The notes under the pieces: model-generated
What the model was told of the DNA's origin: nothing
Seen by the model: only the letters and a program-made list of their open reading frames with translations
Database searches by the model: none
Assembly (NCBI RefSeq): GCF_003590095.1
Contig: NC_039499.1
Span: 2,356,001-2,420,000, forward strand
Length of the DNA: 64,000 nt
Direction: 5' to 3'
DNA from: Trichoplusia ni
Lineage: Eukaryota; Arthropoda; Insecta; Lepidoptera; Noctuidae
Part shown: piece after piece, positions 1 through 13,625 of the stretch
Position numbering within the stretch: position 1 is the stretch's first letter
Layout: each line of letters starts with the position of its first letter
Program-made: the position numbers and the translations under genes

Positions 1-2194
1 AAAATAGAGTTGAAATTCCCTTGGGGTATATTTTCGAGATAAATCGTTCAGTTCAAAAGGGCTTGTATTTATTCTTAGTCTATTTTTGGCTGCGGTAGGC
101 GGTCGCTCCGATACATCTTGATTTTTTATGTCGTTTTAAGGGCTTTTTTGTAGCTTGAGGCTATGTCTGGATTTAGGCCGTGTTTCCGGCTATTGTCCTC
201 GAGTCATTTTTCAATTAAAACTCCTTGGTATCGAATTTAGAGTGTTTGGTTATTTGTATCAGTTTCTTGAACTCTTGACTCTGAATGTGTATTACATTTT
301 CATGCAACTCGCTTTGTGCAAAGGAAAGAAGAGAAGGAGGTTGCGTCCCAACCCTACCTACCAAATAAAATGATCAGATTAAAAATTAGCGTTCGCAAAG
401 AATATTCTATCAGTTGTTAAATAGGCTTAAAATTGGAGAACTGAAGTCGTGGTAGCAAAACAGCGCACTACAATGAAGTAACAATGGCTTGCTTCCACGA
501 CAAAATAATAGTCTGATTCATGGCGCGTGATCGATTAATAACAGGATTGAAAACTAACGCATAACAAAAAGTCGCTCTTATGTGTCAAATTGTCTTTGCC
601 ATAGCGGAATGTAAGGCAAGAGGCAGGTAGAGTCAAATAGACGTCATCGTTATTGCATATATCGAAAGTATTTCCATGCAAATTCATAGTAACCGAAATA
701 GTTATGTAGGCATCTAAACTGGGTCCTCAGTTACCACAAAACATAATTACGGACGTCACTAAAGTGTCAGCTCTCTTACCAAAGTTCAATCACCAAATCA
801 CATTTCATCAGCATATCAGTGTGACTTTGATAGTAATGATTATTGATCAATCGAAGAAAAAATGCATTTTCCAACCGACTTAAAAAAGAGAATATTTTCA
901 ATTCGTCTGTATTTCTTTTGTATCTTTGTTTCCTCAAAACTTCGGACTGGATGAATAATCGATTGTTGAATCTTTTTTATTTACCGTGTCACTTTATACA
1001 TTAGTACATTTAAAACCAGTAGACAGAAGATACCCTATTTCTCTGCAATATACCTAGTATTTTGACACTTTTCGTATTATTTGAACCAAGCCTGACGCAC
1101 CTAATCCTACTTCAAGCTCATGACGTGAGCTCTCACGATCTCCATTAGAAGCGATAAGACTATAAGAACGTCTCAAGATAATTGAGGCGCGGTTACGTAA
1201 CTGACGCTTATTTCCTCCACGTAACCCAAGAGACATCAGATAACGCGACAAATGTGAACATCCGCATCATCAACTTGGGTAATGGATGTGTTTTGCACGA
1301 CAAACTTTTCAAAGATAATGTGTAAACGGTAGACTGGAAGTAAGAGCGTGAATTTTTTGATATTTTTCTCCTTTTCTTCGTATGATTGATGTGCAATCTG
1401 GTGTTGCAGTTTAAGCCACCCGTATGCCTCTAATATGGATTAACGCTAGCTTAAAAATCGTAGGTGTGTCGGTTTTCTTACGATACGCAAAGATTATTCT
1501 TTATAATACTTATATACCCGGATATGAACTAAAGACCTATGAATTAGCAGTGCAACGGTCAAACATCTAGACTATCACTGCTATAATGCGAATAAATGAA
1601 TAATCAGGAGAATAAGGAACGGATACGGCCTTTTCATTACATGCAAATGAAAAATAAAAGGTTTAACCTCGAAAATAAAAGTACTTTAATATTCATAGTT
1701 TCTCTTGCATTGTCAGGTTGAGGTGTAGTTTTAGAAGAGTTCTTTTACTCACTTCACCTTTTAGGTATATGGAAATATCCTGTTGTGGGTCACAACACCA
1801 GTGGTTTGTAATGTATAAGCAACAGAAAATTCTTCTCGGTCAGTTATCATGATAGGTACTTTATATTGTGATTATTTCCATAACAAATTGAATGTAAATA
1901 GGCCTTATTTCCTTATATGAAATATATGGTATTAAATGTCGATGCGACCCAAGACGTAATAAATCCTAACAATATCTGTTATTACCCAAGATAACGAGAA
2001 CAAACTGTTGGGCTGCATGCAATATCGCGCACCTATTCGTAATTAAATCGCTCTATGCATTACTAAAGCCAATACAAAGCAAAGGTCAGAAATCAATTGA
2101 ACTTGCCAAGCATTCCTGCAAACTAATAAACAAACTACTAGCGCCATCTATTACAATAAATGCGAACTATCAAGGCAACTCGACTGGCCTGTGA
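1..2194. other. Noncoding, no gene seen
   Basis: AT-rich sequence with only short reading frames (up to about 72 codons) lacking recognisable motifs, good splice borders or codon bias. I see no repeat family I can name here. It lies far upstream of the Rab26 coding exons and could be intergenic or part of a 5' intron. Confidence 0.5.
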
Positions 2195-2440
2195 TTGGTC
2201 GAAAATGACGTGGTCGTCACCTTGACAGCTGAGAGAGATGTATAGGGTGATGTTAATGTTAGAGAGAGAGAAAACAATAACAATGAGGCATCGATTCGGA
2301 GGTCAGCCGCGCATGTCAAGTGCATTTCGATAAAAATAAATTGAGTTGCGAGTTGTGTTGAACGTTACATATTGACTGATAACGTATCTATGCTGTGCCG
2401 CGTATTGTGAAGATGAGTGATGCCTCTAAATATGCGAAAC
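2195..2440 (+). promoter_or_regulatory. Possible promoter / 5' UTR-like segment
   Basis: This stretch is richer in CG than its surroundings and contains a reverse CCAAT box (GATTGG), a CRE-like TGACGTGG, a short GAGA tract (AGAGAGAGAG) and then a short frame starting ATGAGTGATGCC that stops after 11 codons. GAGA tracts and CRE-like boxes occur in insect promoters, but each is short enough to arise by chance. It could be the promoter or noncoding first exon of Rab26, which must start upstream of 21352, or of nothing. No transcript evidence is available from sequence alone. Confidence 0.15.
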
Positions 2441-2977
2441 CAAAGGAATTATGATATTAAGGTTTCATTTTATGAAAGAAATAAGTTGGTAACTGCAGAA
2501 AAACTAAGTATGCTGTAATGAAAAATTGAGGAATTAAATGTTGAACGGAAATTTTGGACTGTCTTCGATTAAAATTGGATGAAGGCTTGATGGGTGACAA
2601 TAATAGGAAATAAATTGCTATAATTAAAATTAAAAAAAAAGATACTTGACAAGTTGTCTGTTCTAGGAACTTTGTTTAACTTATCTTTCGTCTTTAGGTA
2701 TTTCTTAACTGTTAGTTAGTAAATTTAAAATACCAAACAAAGGAATTGTATGGGATAACGTTGCCTAATTACAATATGTTATTAAAATATTATAAAAAAA
2801 AACAGGTCAAAAGCGAGTCAGACTTTCGACTCGTGAGGCTTAAATACAAATAGGCTAAAGGTGAAGAAATTGTTAGTTAATAGGCTAGAGGTAAAAAAAA
2901 GGTTTTTTGGCACCCATCAATGAATTCATGACCGGAATCGTACCATCCCGTTGCTTAACCTCGACCTTTATATTTTA

Positions 2978-3239
2978 CTAGCTGTTGCCCGCGACTTCGT
3001 CCCCGAGGGTAAAAGATATAAGTTATGGTTTAAACCTGCCCTGTTTTTTTTTCACATTTTCCATTGTATCTTCGCTCCTATTAGTCGCAGCGTGATGGTT
3101 TATAGCCTAAAGCCTTCCTCGATAAATGGTCTATTCAACGCAAAAAGAATTTTTCAATTTGGAACATTAATTCCTGAGATTAGCGCGTTCAAACAAACAA
3201 ACAAACTCTTCAGCTTTATATATTAGTATAGAGTATAGA
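2978..3239 (-). mobile_element. Non-autonomous Helitron-like element, family A copy 1
   Basis: Read on the minus strand it begins TCTATAC, passes through a (GTTT)n-like run near GAGTTTGTTTG and ends GCGGGCAACAGCTAG, with A on the 5' side and T on the 3' side. TC at the start, CTAG at the end and insertion between A and T are the hallmarks of Helitrons. Five further copies of this sequence lie in the window (18166, 24098, 28952, 32698, 48326). No RepHel protein is encoded, so it is non-autonomous. The 91-codon frame across it is an artefact. The Helitron assignment is an inference from the termini; a SINE or other label in repeat libraries is possible. Confidence 0.75.
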
Positions 3240-6200
3240 TGAGTAGTGGTTGTTATAGGGGTAGCAGATACATCATCTGTGAAAATAAAACTGTCTAGCC
3301 ATCGTGGTTCATGAGATATAACTTGGTAATGGACTGATATATAGACAGACGAGCGGATAGCTTAGCCTTAGTAATAACGTCCCGTTTTACTATTTAGGAA
3401 CGGACCCTTAAACAGAATAAAGTAAAAACAACATCTTAATTAAATCTCGCTAGAAACTTTTGTGCACACAGAACCAATTTGCCAACAAAACTTAATCAGT
3501 CCCAACATTCGCAAGAATGTACGGGCCGAGACACTTCTACGTAAATACTCGCTTACTTAATGTTGAACGTGGTTGATTGTTCAAACACAGATAAGTCACG
3601 AACCCATTAGTACTATACAACACATACACGATTCCCATAAGAATACTTACCTATCACCATCCCTTTCCATCACCCACAAACCCTATATCCCATCTCCCTC
3701 TCACTATCCTCTGCTATCCTCAATTAACAATTACTTAGCTTACTTATCAAGCAAATTTCAGCCTTATAAGCCAAAGAAAAGAGTTACATTTCACAAACGA
3801 ATATTTGTGGAGTAAACGCGTAATATTTCGACATAATTTCAGTTTAATTCACAAATGCGAACGTGAATATCCCAGTACCAAAGTTTTGAAACTCACGAAA
3901 ACTACGATACTCACTTTAAATGATACTGTTTCTCTTTCCTTAGTACTGTGTTAAACAAAGTACGCGATATAATGATTGAAGTGAAAACGTAGTGGGTGAT
4001 GGTAGTTGGGCTCACCCTTAAGTGCTCGGATCGATCTGTTTCAGCTGCCGGGTACACAAGGTATTATATTTCCATGGATTCGACTTATTGAAATACATGG
4101 AAATAAAATCTCTGTGTACATGAGGAAATTAACTTTTGAACAATTTCAACAATGTGCTTTAAAATTTGTATTAATTTAGCAGGTTTGACGGTGGGTTTTT
4201 GAAAGAGAAATCAGATTTTAATAGGCTACACCTAATGAAACTATGTTTTGCTTGTACATTTATCCAAAACATGTGTGTTAATGAGTGATAAATGACGTCG
4301 CCGTTTAGATTGGAGATTACTAAGTAAAATTCCTAAACATGTAATCAACATAAATATCAACAGTATAGATGAAATAGGGTCATATTAGATAAGTAAAATT
4401 ACAAAAACACTTAAAATGAAATCAATTTATTGCTATGTACCTATGCCTATATCACTGACATTTGGTCAAACAAATATTTTGAGTAAAAATAATAAGAATA
4501 CATCACAAAAATGGACACATCGCAGAAAACACATTATAAATCTTTATCCTCATCGTGGAAATCTCGTCTACGTGTGAACCAGTTTTCACTCAAACGCGCT
4601 CCTCACACACCGACACACACTACCAAAACACCGTGACGTTGAACTACGCACACACGTTTAAAGTTACATGCAATTCTCGACCTTATAGCCTTAGGGTAGC
4701 TCTCAATGTGTCCTATATAACCAATCCCTTGGATAACCTCAAAAATACAGTTTTTGACCCGGAGACATCATAGTATCGACTATGCAGTTTCCCTGGACTT
4801 TTGTAGTTATTCCTTGTATATAATAATAGTGATTTGTTTACATTTTGTGTGCGTTTTGTGTGGTGTGGGCGGGTTGATATGGTGACTCGGTTTTGGGACA
4901 TTTTCGGCCAATATTCGGTTGGGTCTGGATGGAGGCAGTTGTAGGATGTGTTGTGCAGTGCGATAGTCGTTTGTGCTTATGATAGTGTCCGTGTTTTAGT
5001 TCGTAAATGTGGTGAGTGATTGTACCGGCCTCTGTAGAGAATGAGCGTAAGTACATAACCTATAATAAGTTATATTAAATTTTAACGATAAACTTTTTTA
5101 AGATTTATCAAAGTTTTTGGTGGGTTTAAAAGATATATTTTACCGGCTTCTTATCAAGTGTATTCTTATTCTAAATAACCTTGTTAAAAATAAATCGTGC
5201 AATTAAAAATGTAGAGTTAGGACTCATTGCTTTTTATTCGAAAATCTTTTCAAAATGTTACTTTTTAATTATCTACTAAACATTAATATAATTACTGTCC
5301 TATTATCTAGTAGTTCAAGGTGATATTATCTTATCAGTTGATCGTGATAAGAGAGTTCGGGAATGTATGAATAACCTCTGTTGCCATATGGATTAATTCT
5401 GATGAAAATATTTGGGAATAGATTCCGTCAGAAATTGTACTATCATATTTGATTTTGCCGGAATGTGAATATTTTCTTTCCTCGTACCTTTTCTTGGATT
5501 ATAGAACCTTCTTGGAGGAGTGTAGGAAAATCTTTTTGTTGGTTATTGATACTTAAGAACTAATATTTATATCCATAAGGTCGATTTTCCTATTACTTTA
5601 TTATTTTTGTACATTTGTATAAGTGGTTTTTTTATTAGATCTAAATCAAAAGCTTACCAGACTGATTTCTCCCTCACATTCCGCTGGTTGGTAAAATTAT
5701 ACATGATGTAAGATTTTACCAGCTCAAACGCTGGATCGTTCTACTCCCATAAGCCACTTTCTAGTCTTTTGGTGTGACACTAAGCATCAGAGAATCAAAA
5801 TTTTCTTTTATTTTTATTTTAGAAGGTACCTTTTTATCGTTAAGGCGCCTTGGCATGATCTTAACACGTAAAAAAATACCTTTAATTATTTAAAACCAAT
5901 TCAACCAACACAAAATAGACTTTATTCCAAACATTAATAAGTTTAATTTCAGTTTCAAACATTCTGTAGTTAAGGTAAATTTCCTAACTATCTATCAAAA
6001 TTCACACGGAATAGGGAATAGAGTATACATAATTCAGGGCTGTTGTGTTGCTGAAGCTGTGGTGGTGCGCCGCCCGAGGAATTAAGGGTCTCTTTATAAA
6101 GAGGATAGAGGTGTATCTTTTATCAGTAGCAAATGTATGAGAGACAGATATTTGTTTGTTGAAGATTAGCAATTGTTTCTTTTTCATGATTACTTAGCTG

Positions 6201-7848
6201 GTTGCAGATGCCTAATTGGTCTTTTTGAATGCGTGACTACGAAGATAATTTTGGAATAAGTTTTTGTATAGGTATGATGTGTGTAAAGTTTTAAGTTAAT
6301 TTGCACTCATTAATTATGAGTTTTTGCTTGTTTTTGCTCCTTTTTTGCTCCTTTTGTTTTTTTTTGCTTTCACTAGCTTTTTTCGATAAAATACAAATTA
6401 TTGTTTTCGTTTTGGAAAATAGATTGATTATGTACATTCGCTTGTAATAAGGTACGTTTAGGAGATAAGATAATCCTACAGTCCCATTTATTATTTAACA
6501 CTAGTTAACACACATAATAGTGTTTACACATAAAAATAGTCTCTTTCTTGCCATATACCTATAGATTACGAGTAAGATACCTATCTGCAAACAGAAACCA
6601 TGAATTACAGAACAGCTGTTGATATAAATTATTGAAGCCGTGTTAGATATTGTGTGTCAGCAAGAGAAACTGCAAAAGAATATCGTCGCTTCTTGAAAAA
6701 TACATTTATTATTAAAAACTACTCTTGTGTCGGCAACTATACTAGGTCGATATTACTTCTATATAAATATTTTAGGCAGAATCGTAGATGAATTTGGGGT
6801 AACCTTTGCCTTCTACACACAAGCTAGAAATACTGCTACTATTATGACACAGTAAAATTCCGCCAATAAGTCCGGTTAACTAGTTAAAACCTGCGTTGAA
6901 ACTAACTGCAAAGAAAACGTCAAATATATTCCAAGTCGCAGGGAAAAACTCTACCTACTATAAACACTGCCTACTCTTACACGCCATTATCCTAACAATT
7001 TATACAACAATATACACATACTAAAATATGTATATATGTACATTTGTAAACCTCCACATGACGCCTCCATTCCCTAAGGTAGTACCCAGACATGTTATAT
7101 TAAACAAGGATCTACAACGTCAAAACAGAAATAGAAAATAATTGATACTTTGACTAAAGAGGTTATATTTTGTTAGAGAAAGCTTCACTTGATAAAATGA
7201 TTTCACTATTTCAGACTTTATCAAAAATATTAATATTATATCAGGTATATAACTTATTTTTATGGAAATGATGTATTAATTCCTAAATATCCCAAATAAA
7301 TTTAAGAAAATGTAAAGGGCTCAAAATTATAACTCAACGAAAAATACCATCACATTATTAAAAAAAAGGTTTTGTTCATGACTAATGCTCTAAACACAAA
7401 AGTATACAGCTGTTCTTTTAAAGTGAAATCTAAAAAAAATATTTCTTTCTCCAAAAACAAGAAAATTTAGTCATGAAATCCGAACAAATTTGTATGAAAA
7501 GTAAACGCTGAGACGTTAACTAACCACATTTTAGACTCGTTCGCAATGTTTGCAAACTTAATATTAAACTTTTTCCTTTGGAAATTCCACAATTTAGGTA
7601 AGCTTATGAACTTAACTATCTCTCTACTTGATTTTTTTTCTGAGAACTTTTATTCGCACTCATTTCGGTACTTTTCTTCATAATCCATACTGGTTGTACC
7701 AGAGAATGTTGTTTGGCTAAATAAAATGAGTTTCAGAGAACTAAAAGCAATAGGGGTACGAATAATAAATGTATGCACACGAAGTTTAGAACTCGGTCGA
7801 GCCGTTTCGGGGAGTTCACTTTCGTTCCGAAGATTTTTTATTTTTTTA
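3240..7848. other. Noncoding, no gene seen
   Basis: No supported gene. Around 3640-3730 the + strand is pyrimidine-rich (CCCATCTCCCTCTCAC) and gives a low-complexity 80-codon frame that I do not regard as coding. A small hairpin (TGGTAAAAT at 5689 with ATTTTACCA at 5713) is present. A short match to the CCGTTTCGG core of Helitron-like family B occurs near 7803. Confidence 0.5.
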
Positions 7849-8012
7849 TTTAGTATATCCTATACTGCTGTACGTGTGTAGGTCACTAAACTCCTAAACA
7901 GCTGGACCAATCCAAATAAATTTTATGCCCTTTTAGGCACCCTGGATGGTCTAAATACACAAATGAGGTAAGGAAGAACGCCCGGTAGAAAGAAGTTCAC
8001 CGAGACAGCTAG
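7849..8012 (+). mobile_element. Helitron-like fragment
   Basis: The 3' end reads GAGACAGCTAG followed by T, the same CAGCTAG|T terminus seen in the other Helitron-like copies. Inside is ACTCCTAAACAGCTGGACCAATCC, which resembles the conserved core of lepidopteran repeats where a low-complexity A/T stretch precedes GG(A/T)CCAAT. The 5' boundary is uncertain and the copy is diverged. Confidence 0.5.
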
Positions 8013-8929
8013 TGTTATATAAGTTATCTTTAAGCATTTACATTGTAAGTAAAGCAATTATTCTTTCGACACGTGTAAGACATCGGCCGAAGATGTGAAG
8101 GGAAGAAGGTTTTAGAAAAGTACCCATATCGAAGCACTTATCTTTACATTCCGTCATATAAGACATTATAGATTTTCTTTTGTGTCTCTCGGCTCCTTAC
8201 GCTTGCCAGTATCCGGTCCCATAAAAATATACTGGGACAATAGGGTTTGGTGTCTTTTATTAACAATGCACAATGGTTTAAGTAATAGTAGTAGATAATA
8301 GTGTACTGCGGTATGTAATTCGCAATTGTGTAAAGATTTCTTCCAATCCAATATGGACAAGCAGTATGCGATTCCAGTTTGCGTTTTGGAATCCAAATTC
8401 TCAGGCATCAGAACAAATATCTTTTAGCTATTGCTTGCAGCTTCACCCGCCTAGATGTCGGATAAAGCTGCAGAAATATTATCCTCATTTAACGATGTCC
8501 GATTAAAGTAGCCTATGTGTTAATCGAATGTGTCAACTACCTCCGTAACAAATTTCGGTTAACCCCAACACCTTCGCATTATAATATTAGTGTGATTAAC
8601 TTAAATACAATTACAAACAATTATTGCGTTCTCCATTATATTTAAGACTGTCAAGGTCCACGGAACCGGCTGAGCCACGGTCACCAGTGTATCATATCTC
8701 TCATTAATACGTCAATTAAGCAATCAATATCAATCATTTAGCGTATCTTTACGGCAGGGATGTGATAGCCTTTTAAGGTAATCAGAGAATTTTAACAGTA
8801 AGTAGTTGATTTTTTTTTATACTACAGGAGTTAATTGATCACTGCGAGAGCTGTGGATTAATTATATTATTGGAATGAATCGAAGGTCGTTTGATAAAAT
8901 TGAGGCCTTTTTTTTATCATTTTGGCTTT
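8013..8929. other. Noncoding, no gene seen
   Basis: AT-rich, no recognisable gene or repeat. The 80-codon minus-strand frame at 8166-8408 has no motif and is treated as chance. Confidence 0.5.
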
Positions 8930-9170
8930 TTAGAGTGCCGTGTTCAAAAAGTAAAAGCGAAACCTTATTACTAAGGATGTCTGTCCGGCCGTCTGTCACA
9001 GGCTCTCTTTAACGACGTAAATAGTTTTTTTTACACATGATGTATTTCTATTATTAACAAATTAATATCGAGGATAAGTAATAATTGGTATGGCCATAAT
9101 TATTTTGGTGTCACAAATTTTCATTTTCTTTGCAAATTTAACATAACCCTCAATGTCGCAAGTCCGTTTC
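8930..9170 (+). repeat. Interspersed repeat, GTCCGTCTGTCAC family (copy 1)
   Basis: Contains the core GAAACCTTATTACTAAGG, then GTCTGTCCGGCCGTCTGTCACAGGCTCTC, with an ATGATGTATTTCTATTATTA follow-on and a later TCGCAAGTCCGTTTCAAACTT. The same ordered blocks recur at 18655, 29521, 44346 (minus) and 52840. It is a common lepidopteran interspersed repeat whose class I cannot decide from the sequence. Boundaries are approximate. Confidence 0.6.
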
Positions 9171-10319
9171 AAACTTAACCAGTTTTATTGTTATATGAAA
9201 CACCAACCGATTGGCACTGCTTGGAGATAATAGGCAATCGCCGTTTCGCTGACGGAATGAAAATCTAATGACTTCAATTCACTCAGAAAGAAGTGGACGT
9301 GTGGTAGAGGATACGTCAAGCTTACTATGACTAAATTCATCCCGACCTTTTACGAAACCTTAATATTGTTTACGCATGATCTGCGCGGCTCTGGGGTCCA
9401 TATACCTTAGACAGGTATACTCTTACCATAGAACAATATTTAGGACGCCTACATATTTAGAACTTTGAATAGCTCGGTACTGTGGGTTTGCGATAGTAGG
9501 TGAAATCAGGATTTAACACAATTTGGAGGAGTTTGATATAAAACTATACTGCTGATATAATATATGTATTTTTCAATTTCTTGATTATCGTATGCTTCGC
9601 AAGAAAATAAATTGATCAAATTACAGTGAATAGATATTACCCCTGACGTCACGTGTACAAATTTATCGCAAGTCCCAATCCTAAAGTTTGAAATAGTTTC
9701 TCCATGTGTATTGCAATTGTTTAGATAAAAGCATTCATTTTAATATTTTTAATTAGCTATTTTACGAACAATTGTATTAAATAATGGCATGTCGTGTCAA
9801 GCCATATTTGATACATGAAAATTGAAATAATTGTATTTTATCCATTACAATTTAATACAGTACCTATACACGCTTTCTGTAATAACTCAATACGTTATAA
9901 CGGATGTTAAACATTGATAAAGGGTATCACGCAACTCAATTATAACTTATTCATTTTATGTTGTTTATGTACCAATGTTAAATGTAAATTATTAAACAAT
10001 TCGGTCTACTTTGTTAATTGTTTGATGATTCATATTCTGATCCTGAATTTGAATAATTTATTTATTTGTAAATAAGTCAAGACGAGGTGGGTAAACCATG
10101 GTTATGAAAGGCTACGAAACCATTACAAAAATTGTATTGAGTAACATAAATTTCAAATCATATAAAGAAGTTTTATATTTTGTCTGTTATTATTTCAACG
10201 CATTGTTTTGTTTTGGTAAATCAGAGATGTAGTGTAGATAAGTGCCATTTCTGCGAGCGCAAACGCTATTTATTCTTTATTTTTACTAAACGCTGCGCCC
10301 ACCTGCCTTTCCCAAGATT
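9171..10319. other. Noncoding, no gene seen
   Basis: AT-rich noncoding sequence with no gene or named repeat recognised, apart from the CRE/E-box site at 9644. Confidence 0.5.
9644..9655. promoter_or_regulatory. Overlapping CRE and E-box palindromes
   Basis: TGACGTCACGTG combines a perfect CRE (TGACGTCA) with a perfect E-box (CACGTG) sharing CA. It is a plausible bZIP or bHLH site, but a lone 12 bp match in noncoding DNA is weak evidence of function. Confidence 0.2.
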
Positions 10320-10324
10320 TTTGC

Positions 10325-10455
10325 GCGTAATGTTTCACAAACATTGAAATCACATGCACAAAGACGCCCAGACTCTGAACAAGAATTTGAGGATCACGGA
10401 GGGAATCTAAACCGAGACCCGTCGCACTCATTGGGTTTAAGAGCTGACCGCTCAA
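10325..10455 (-). mobile_element. Degraded tRNA-derived SINE
   Basis: The + strand carries AAATCACATGCACAAAGACG, then CCCAGACTCTGAAC, then GGGAATCTAAACCGAGACCC and GACCGCTCAA. This is the reverse complement of the usual lepidopteran SINE order: tRNA-like head with A and B boxes, then a body ending in TTTGTGCATGTGATTT. The B box is mutated here (GGTTTAGATTCCC on the minus strand). Related copies lie at 25297, 31020 and 40190. Confidence 0.65.
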
Positions 10456-12411
10456 ATATGTATAAAGAATATAATTCCCATGGAATCTACATTTTCTATT
10501 ATAAAGACGACAAGATTGACAGCTTAGACTCTCTGTTAAACTTTTGAAAGACAGAATCATTCTTTCGAGTCATTCCAAGCACAAACGAATGACAAAACAT
10601 CGGTCGTTTATATATCTGTCATTCCAATACGACCTTGTATAACGACAGTACCTATCGTAAACGTCCAATCTCAAAGGACAGGTTACATTACATTGCGTGT
10701 TTATTACTGCGGAGTATTTAGTGCCGCTTTGTTTGCCACGCAACGTAAAACGTATTTATGTTAGCGCTTATTGCTCCGTAAAGATTCTAATTTGAACTTG
10801 GTACGTTGTTGGTTGTCTTGTAAAGAGTTTTGTATACAAGTCAAAGTAGAAGTTCTGTCGTGTTTTAATTTTCGTATGAAAGGCCTTTTCATAAACTCGT
10901 AGGTATACTTTTGTTTCTATAAACGAATGAATGTCGAATGCTTTAGAGTTTAAAAGATTCTATCGGTATGCCTACTCTATGGGATAACTGGGATGTATTT
11001 TGGAATATAATCCCCTCTACGACTTAATACTATTCGGCCCATTCCAATGGTTTTCATTAAGCCTTAACCGAACTTACAGCTGATATTTTTATAGAAGCAG
11101 TTTTAATCCTGATTAACAAAGTTTTTAATGAACGTACATTATTTACGATGTTTTAAAATTATATGTCCGTAAAGTAATTTATACCTTCCTGCTTTGGAAT
11201 AAAGAATATCATGGGAGAATTTTTTTTTACTAACTTAAAATCATAAATTTTCGTCAAACTTACTTCTTCACAGTAAGGTACCTTTTTATAATATAAATTA
11301 ATAGTAATCTATTCGTTTAAGATATAAAAAGCAAATCATTAATCTTTTAAATTATTGCTACACAATTTTTGACAAACTACAACCAGACATAGGTACACTA
11401 CTTGCAACGTTTAAGTAACATTTAACTTAAACGCAACTTAAGCTGTAAAAGAAACATCGTAACTTGTAACTAACTAACAAAGTTTCCTCAATAAATATAT
11501 TCTTGGGAGCAACTGGGCTTAATACATATTTGGACAAGGGTCGCGCGGCCTCGGAAAAACATTCCTATCCTAAACCTGTCTTAACAGATAAGCTGTGAGC
11601 GAAAGAAAGATGAATCTGGAGACTTGGCACCTTCTCATAACTTTGTGACAAATGAGTATTCTATTTTTTTATTTAAGATTATTATAATTTCAGTTTAAAT
11701 GTGAATGTTGTTTTCATTACAATTTGCGAAGGTTAGGATTTCGTGCTACCGTCAAGGTTATCAGCGAATTATCATGGTCAACTGCAACAGAATTCAGTTT
11801 AGGCAGTTTTGGCTATATCAAGGACAATGGTTTCAAACATTTTATTACAAAAAGGGGCGTGATTAAAAGCAAATTAATCGACTTTGCAGTCTCTAAAAGC
11901 CAGATTCTAAAAACTAGATTAAGTCGCACTGTTTTCTTAATATCTAAACGGATTAGGAAACGTCCGTAGAACTCTATAAAGGAACATCATGTATAATTGA
12001 AAATCAGTTCGGCCGTTTGAAATAACAATTATTTAAAATAAAAATCACGTAAAAAAGTTGATGAACCTTTTTGAATCTCGACAAATCCAAGAGCCAAGTA
12101 TCCGGTTGGAAAGACGAAAAACTGAAGGCCTTTCAACTTGTCTCAAATAAAAACCTCACGATATTGATTTCCGAATCGGTGTAGATAATTTTTTGACCTA
12201 CTTAACATTCTCTCGACATTTTATCTTTTGAAATACTTTTCACAAAGTATTTTCAGTTATACAGACATTTATCGATGTCAATATATCGATTAGATCAATG
12301 CCTAAAACTTTTCTATTCGTTAATGAGTTAGTGACACATGTATAGGCTAATATTATTATTAAGATTAATGTCGTAATATCGTCTTAAGTGAGGGTAGAGT
12401 AGTAATAATAA
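10456..12411. other. Noncoding, no gene seen
   Basis: No supported gene or named repeat. The 81-codon frame at 11724-11969 shows no domain and no useful splice borders. Confidence 0.5.
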
Positions 12412-12600
12412 TTATGTCATCTCCGCCCATCGAATTCGATAACGACCAAACCGAAGCCTGTCACCCACAGGCCGAGAGTTCAGGGGACTATTACTGCCTC
12501 TGAGGGTCTATCCCCATTGAGGCAGTGACTGTGCGCGACTCTATCTAGTTGCTTGAAGGTTCGTAGAGTGTCGCGATGCCTGGTTGCTTTCAAATGACTG
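12412..12600 (+). other. GC-richer island with a 29-codon coding-like frame
   Basis: Starting at ATGTCATCTCCGCCC (12414) the frame encodes a 29-residue peptide beginning MSSPPIEFDNDQTEACHPQ and ending at TGA, with a codon mix unlike the surroundings. Just after comes a small hairpin (ACTGCCTC ... GAGGCAGT). I do not recognise the peptide. The stretch could be a fragment of a retroelement or a decayed exon; nothing around it suggests a working gene. Confidence 0.25.
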
Positions 12601-13094
12601 AACTTTTGCTCACATGGATAAAATTTAAAATTATTTGTAATTTAGTGTTACTCACGGCTTCTCCTAAGCTGGAAGTCGGCTAGCTTCAAAAACAGGACTC
12701 TGTTAGCCAATGTAGCGTTTTTCAATCCAAAGTATCAGTCAACAATTTCATCGAAAGCGGCCTAGCCGTTTTTGCGAAGAGAACAGTCTAAATTTCTATT
12801 ACAGATTCATTTGTATCAAAATTAGAGCATGTACCTAGATTCGCTATATTATATTAATTTTCTTTCATACTGATAACATTATCGTATCTTATCAGTAATT
12901 TATGAATCCAATATTAAATACATTACGCATCCTACCCACAATATTGATAAATAAGCCGATCGACAAAATTAAAGAATATCTATCTGACCCGACAAACGTT
13001 TGGCCATATAAATAATCGGGGGGAAAGAGTTCTGGAACTGTTCTGAAGGGATTGAAACTTGGGGTGTAGAAATAACATAAATTCTGAATTAAAA

Positions 13095-13225
13095 AAAAAT
13101 GTTGTGCGCCACCCTTATTAATAAATTGTAGCCGAACCTCAGATCGACTACAATATTATATGAAAATCAGTCAAACCGTTTCGGAGGAGTATTGTAAATA
13201 ACATTGTGAAACAAGAATTTTATGA
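13095..13225 (-). mobile_element. Helitron-like fragment, family B
   Basis: AAACCGTTTCGGAGGAGTATTG followed by AACATTGTGAAACAAGAATTTTATG is the reverse complement of the 5' part of the full copy at 43714 (AAAATTCCCGTGTCACGATG ... CTCCTCCGAAACGGTT). Only part of the element remains. Confidence 0.55.
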
Positions 13226-13625
13226 GTGAAAACAGAGAAAATTTAGCAAATGTTCGAGGAAGGGGGACTTGCAAATTTTCGTACATTAAGTACGAAGTAG
13301 AATGCGAACCTCCTTGGAGGCTCTAGCTCACCTAGTAGGCAAATAATAATCTTGAAGTAAGACTGGCACAAAATTATGAAAAGGAGACGCTACTAACGCC
13401 CTGTAATGTGCCATCCCGCTCCCACACCTGTCACAATCTAAGTGGTGGAAGGAGGCAGGCAGCCTGTATGTCTATGCCCTTAAAGTTGAAATTTTAAGGG
13501 TCATGTACTTACGATTTTATTTTGTAGAGTGTTTACGTTATTTCTGAAGTAAATTGAGTATGAAATGAGAAAACGCGCCGCGATGATGAAACTCGATTTC
13601 GGGATTAATAATCAATTGATGTTCA

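Noticed and set aside
2951..3226. 91-codon frame (and similar frames at 28961, 32705 and 48333)
   Set aside because: All lie in copies of the same Helitron-like element and share peptide fragments such as FHIFHCIFAPISRS only because the DNA is repeated.
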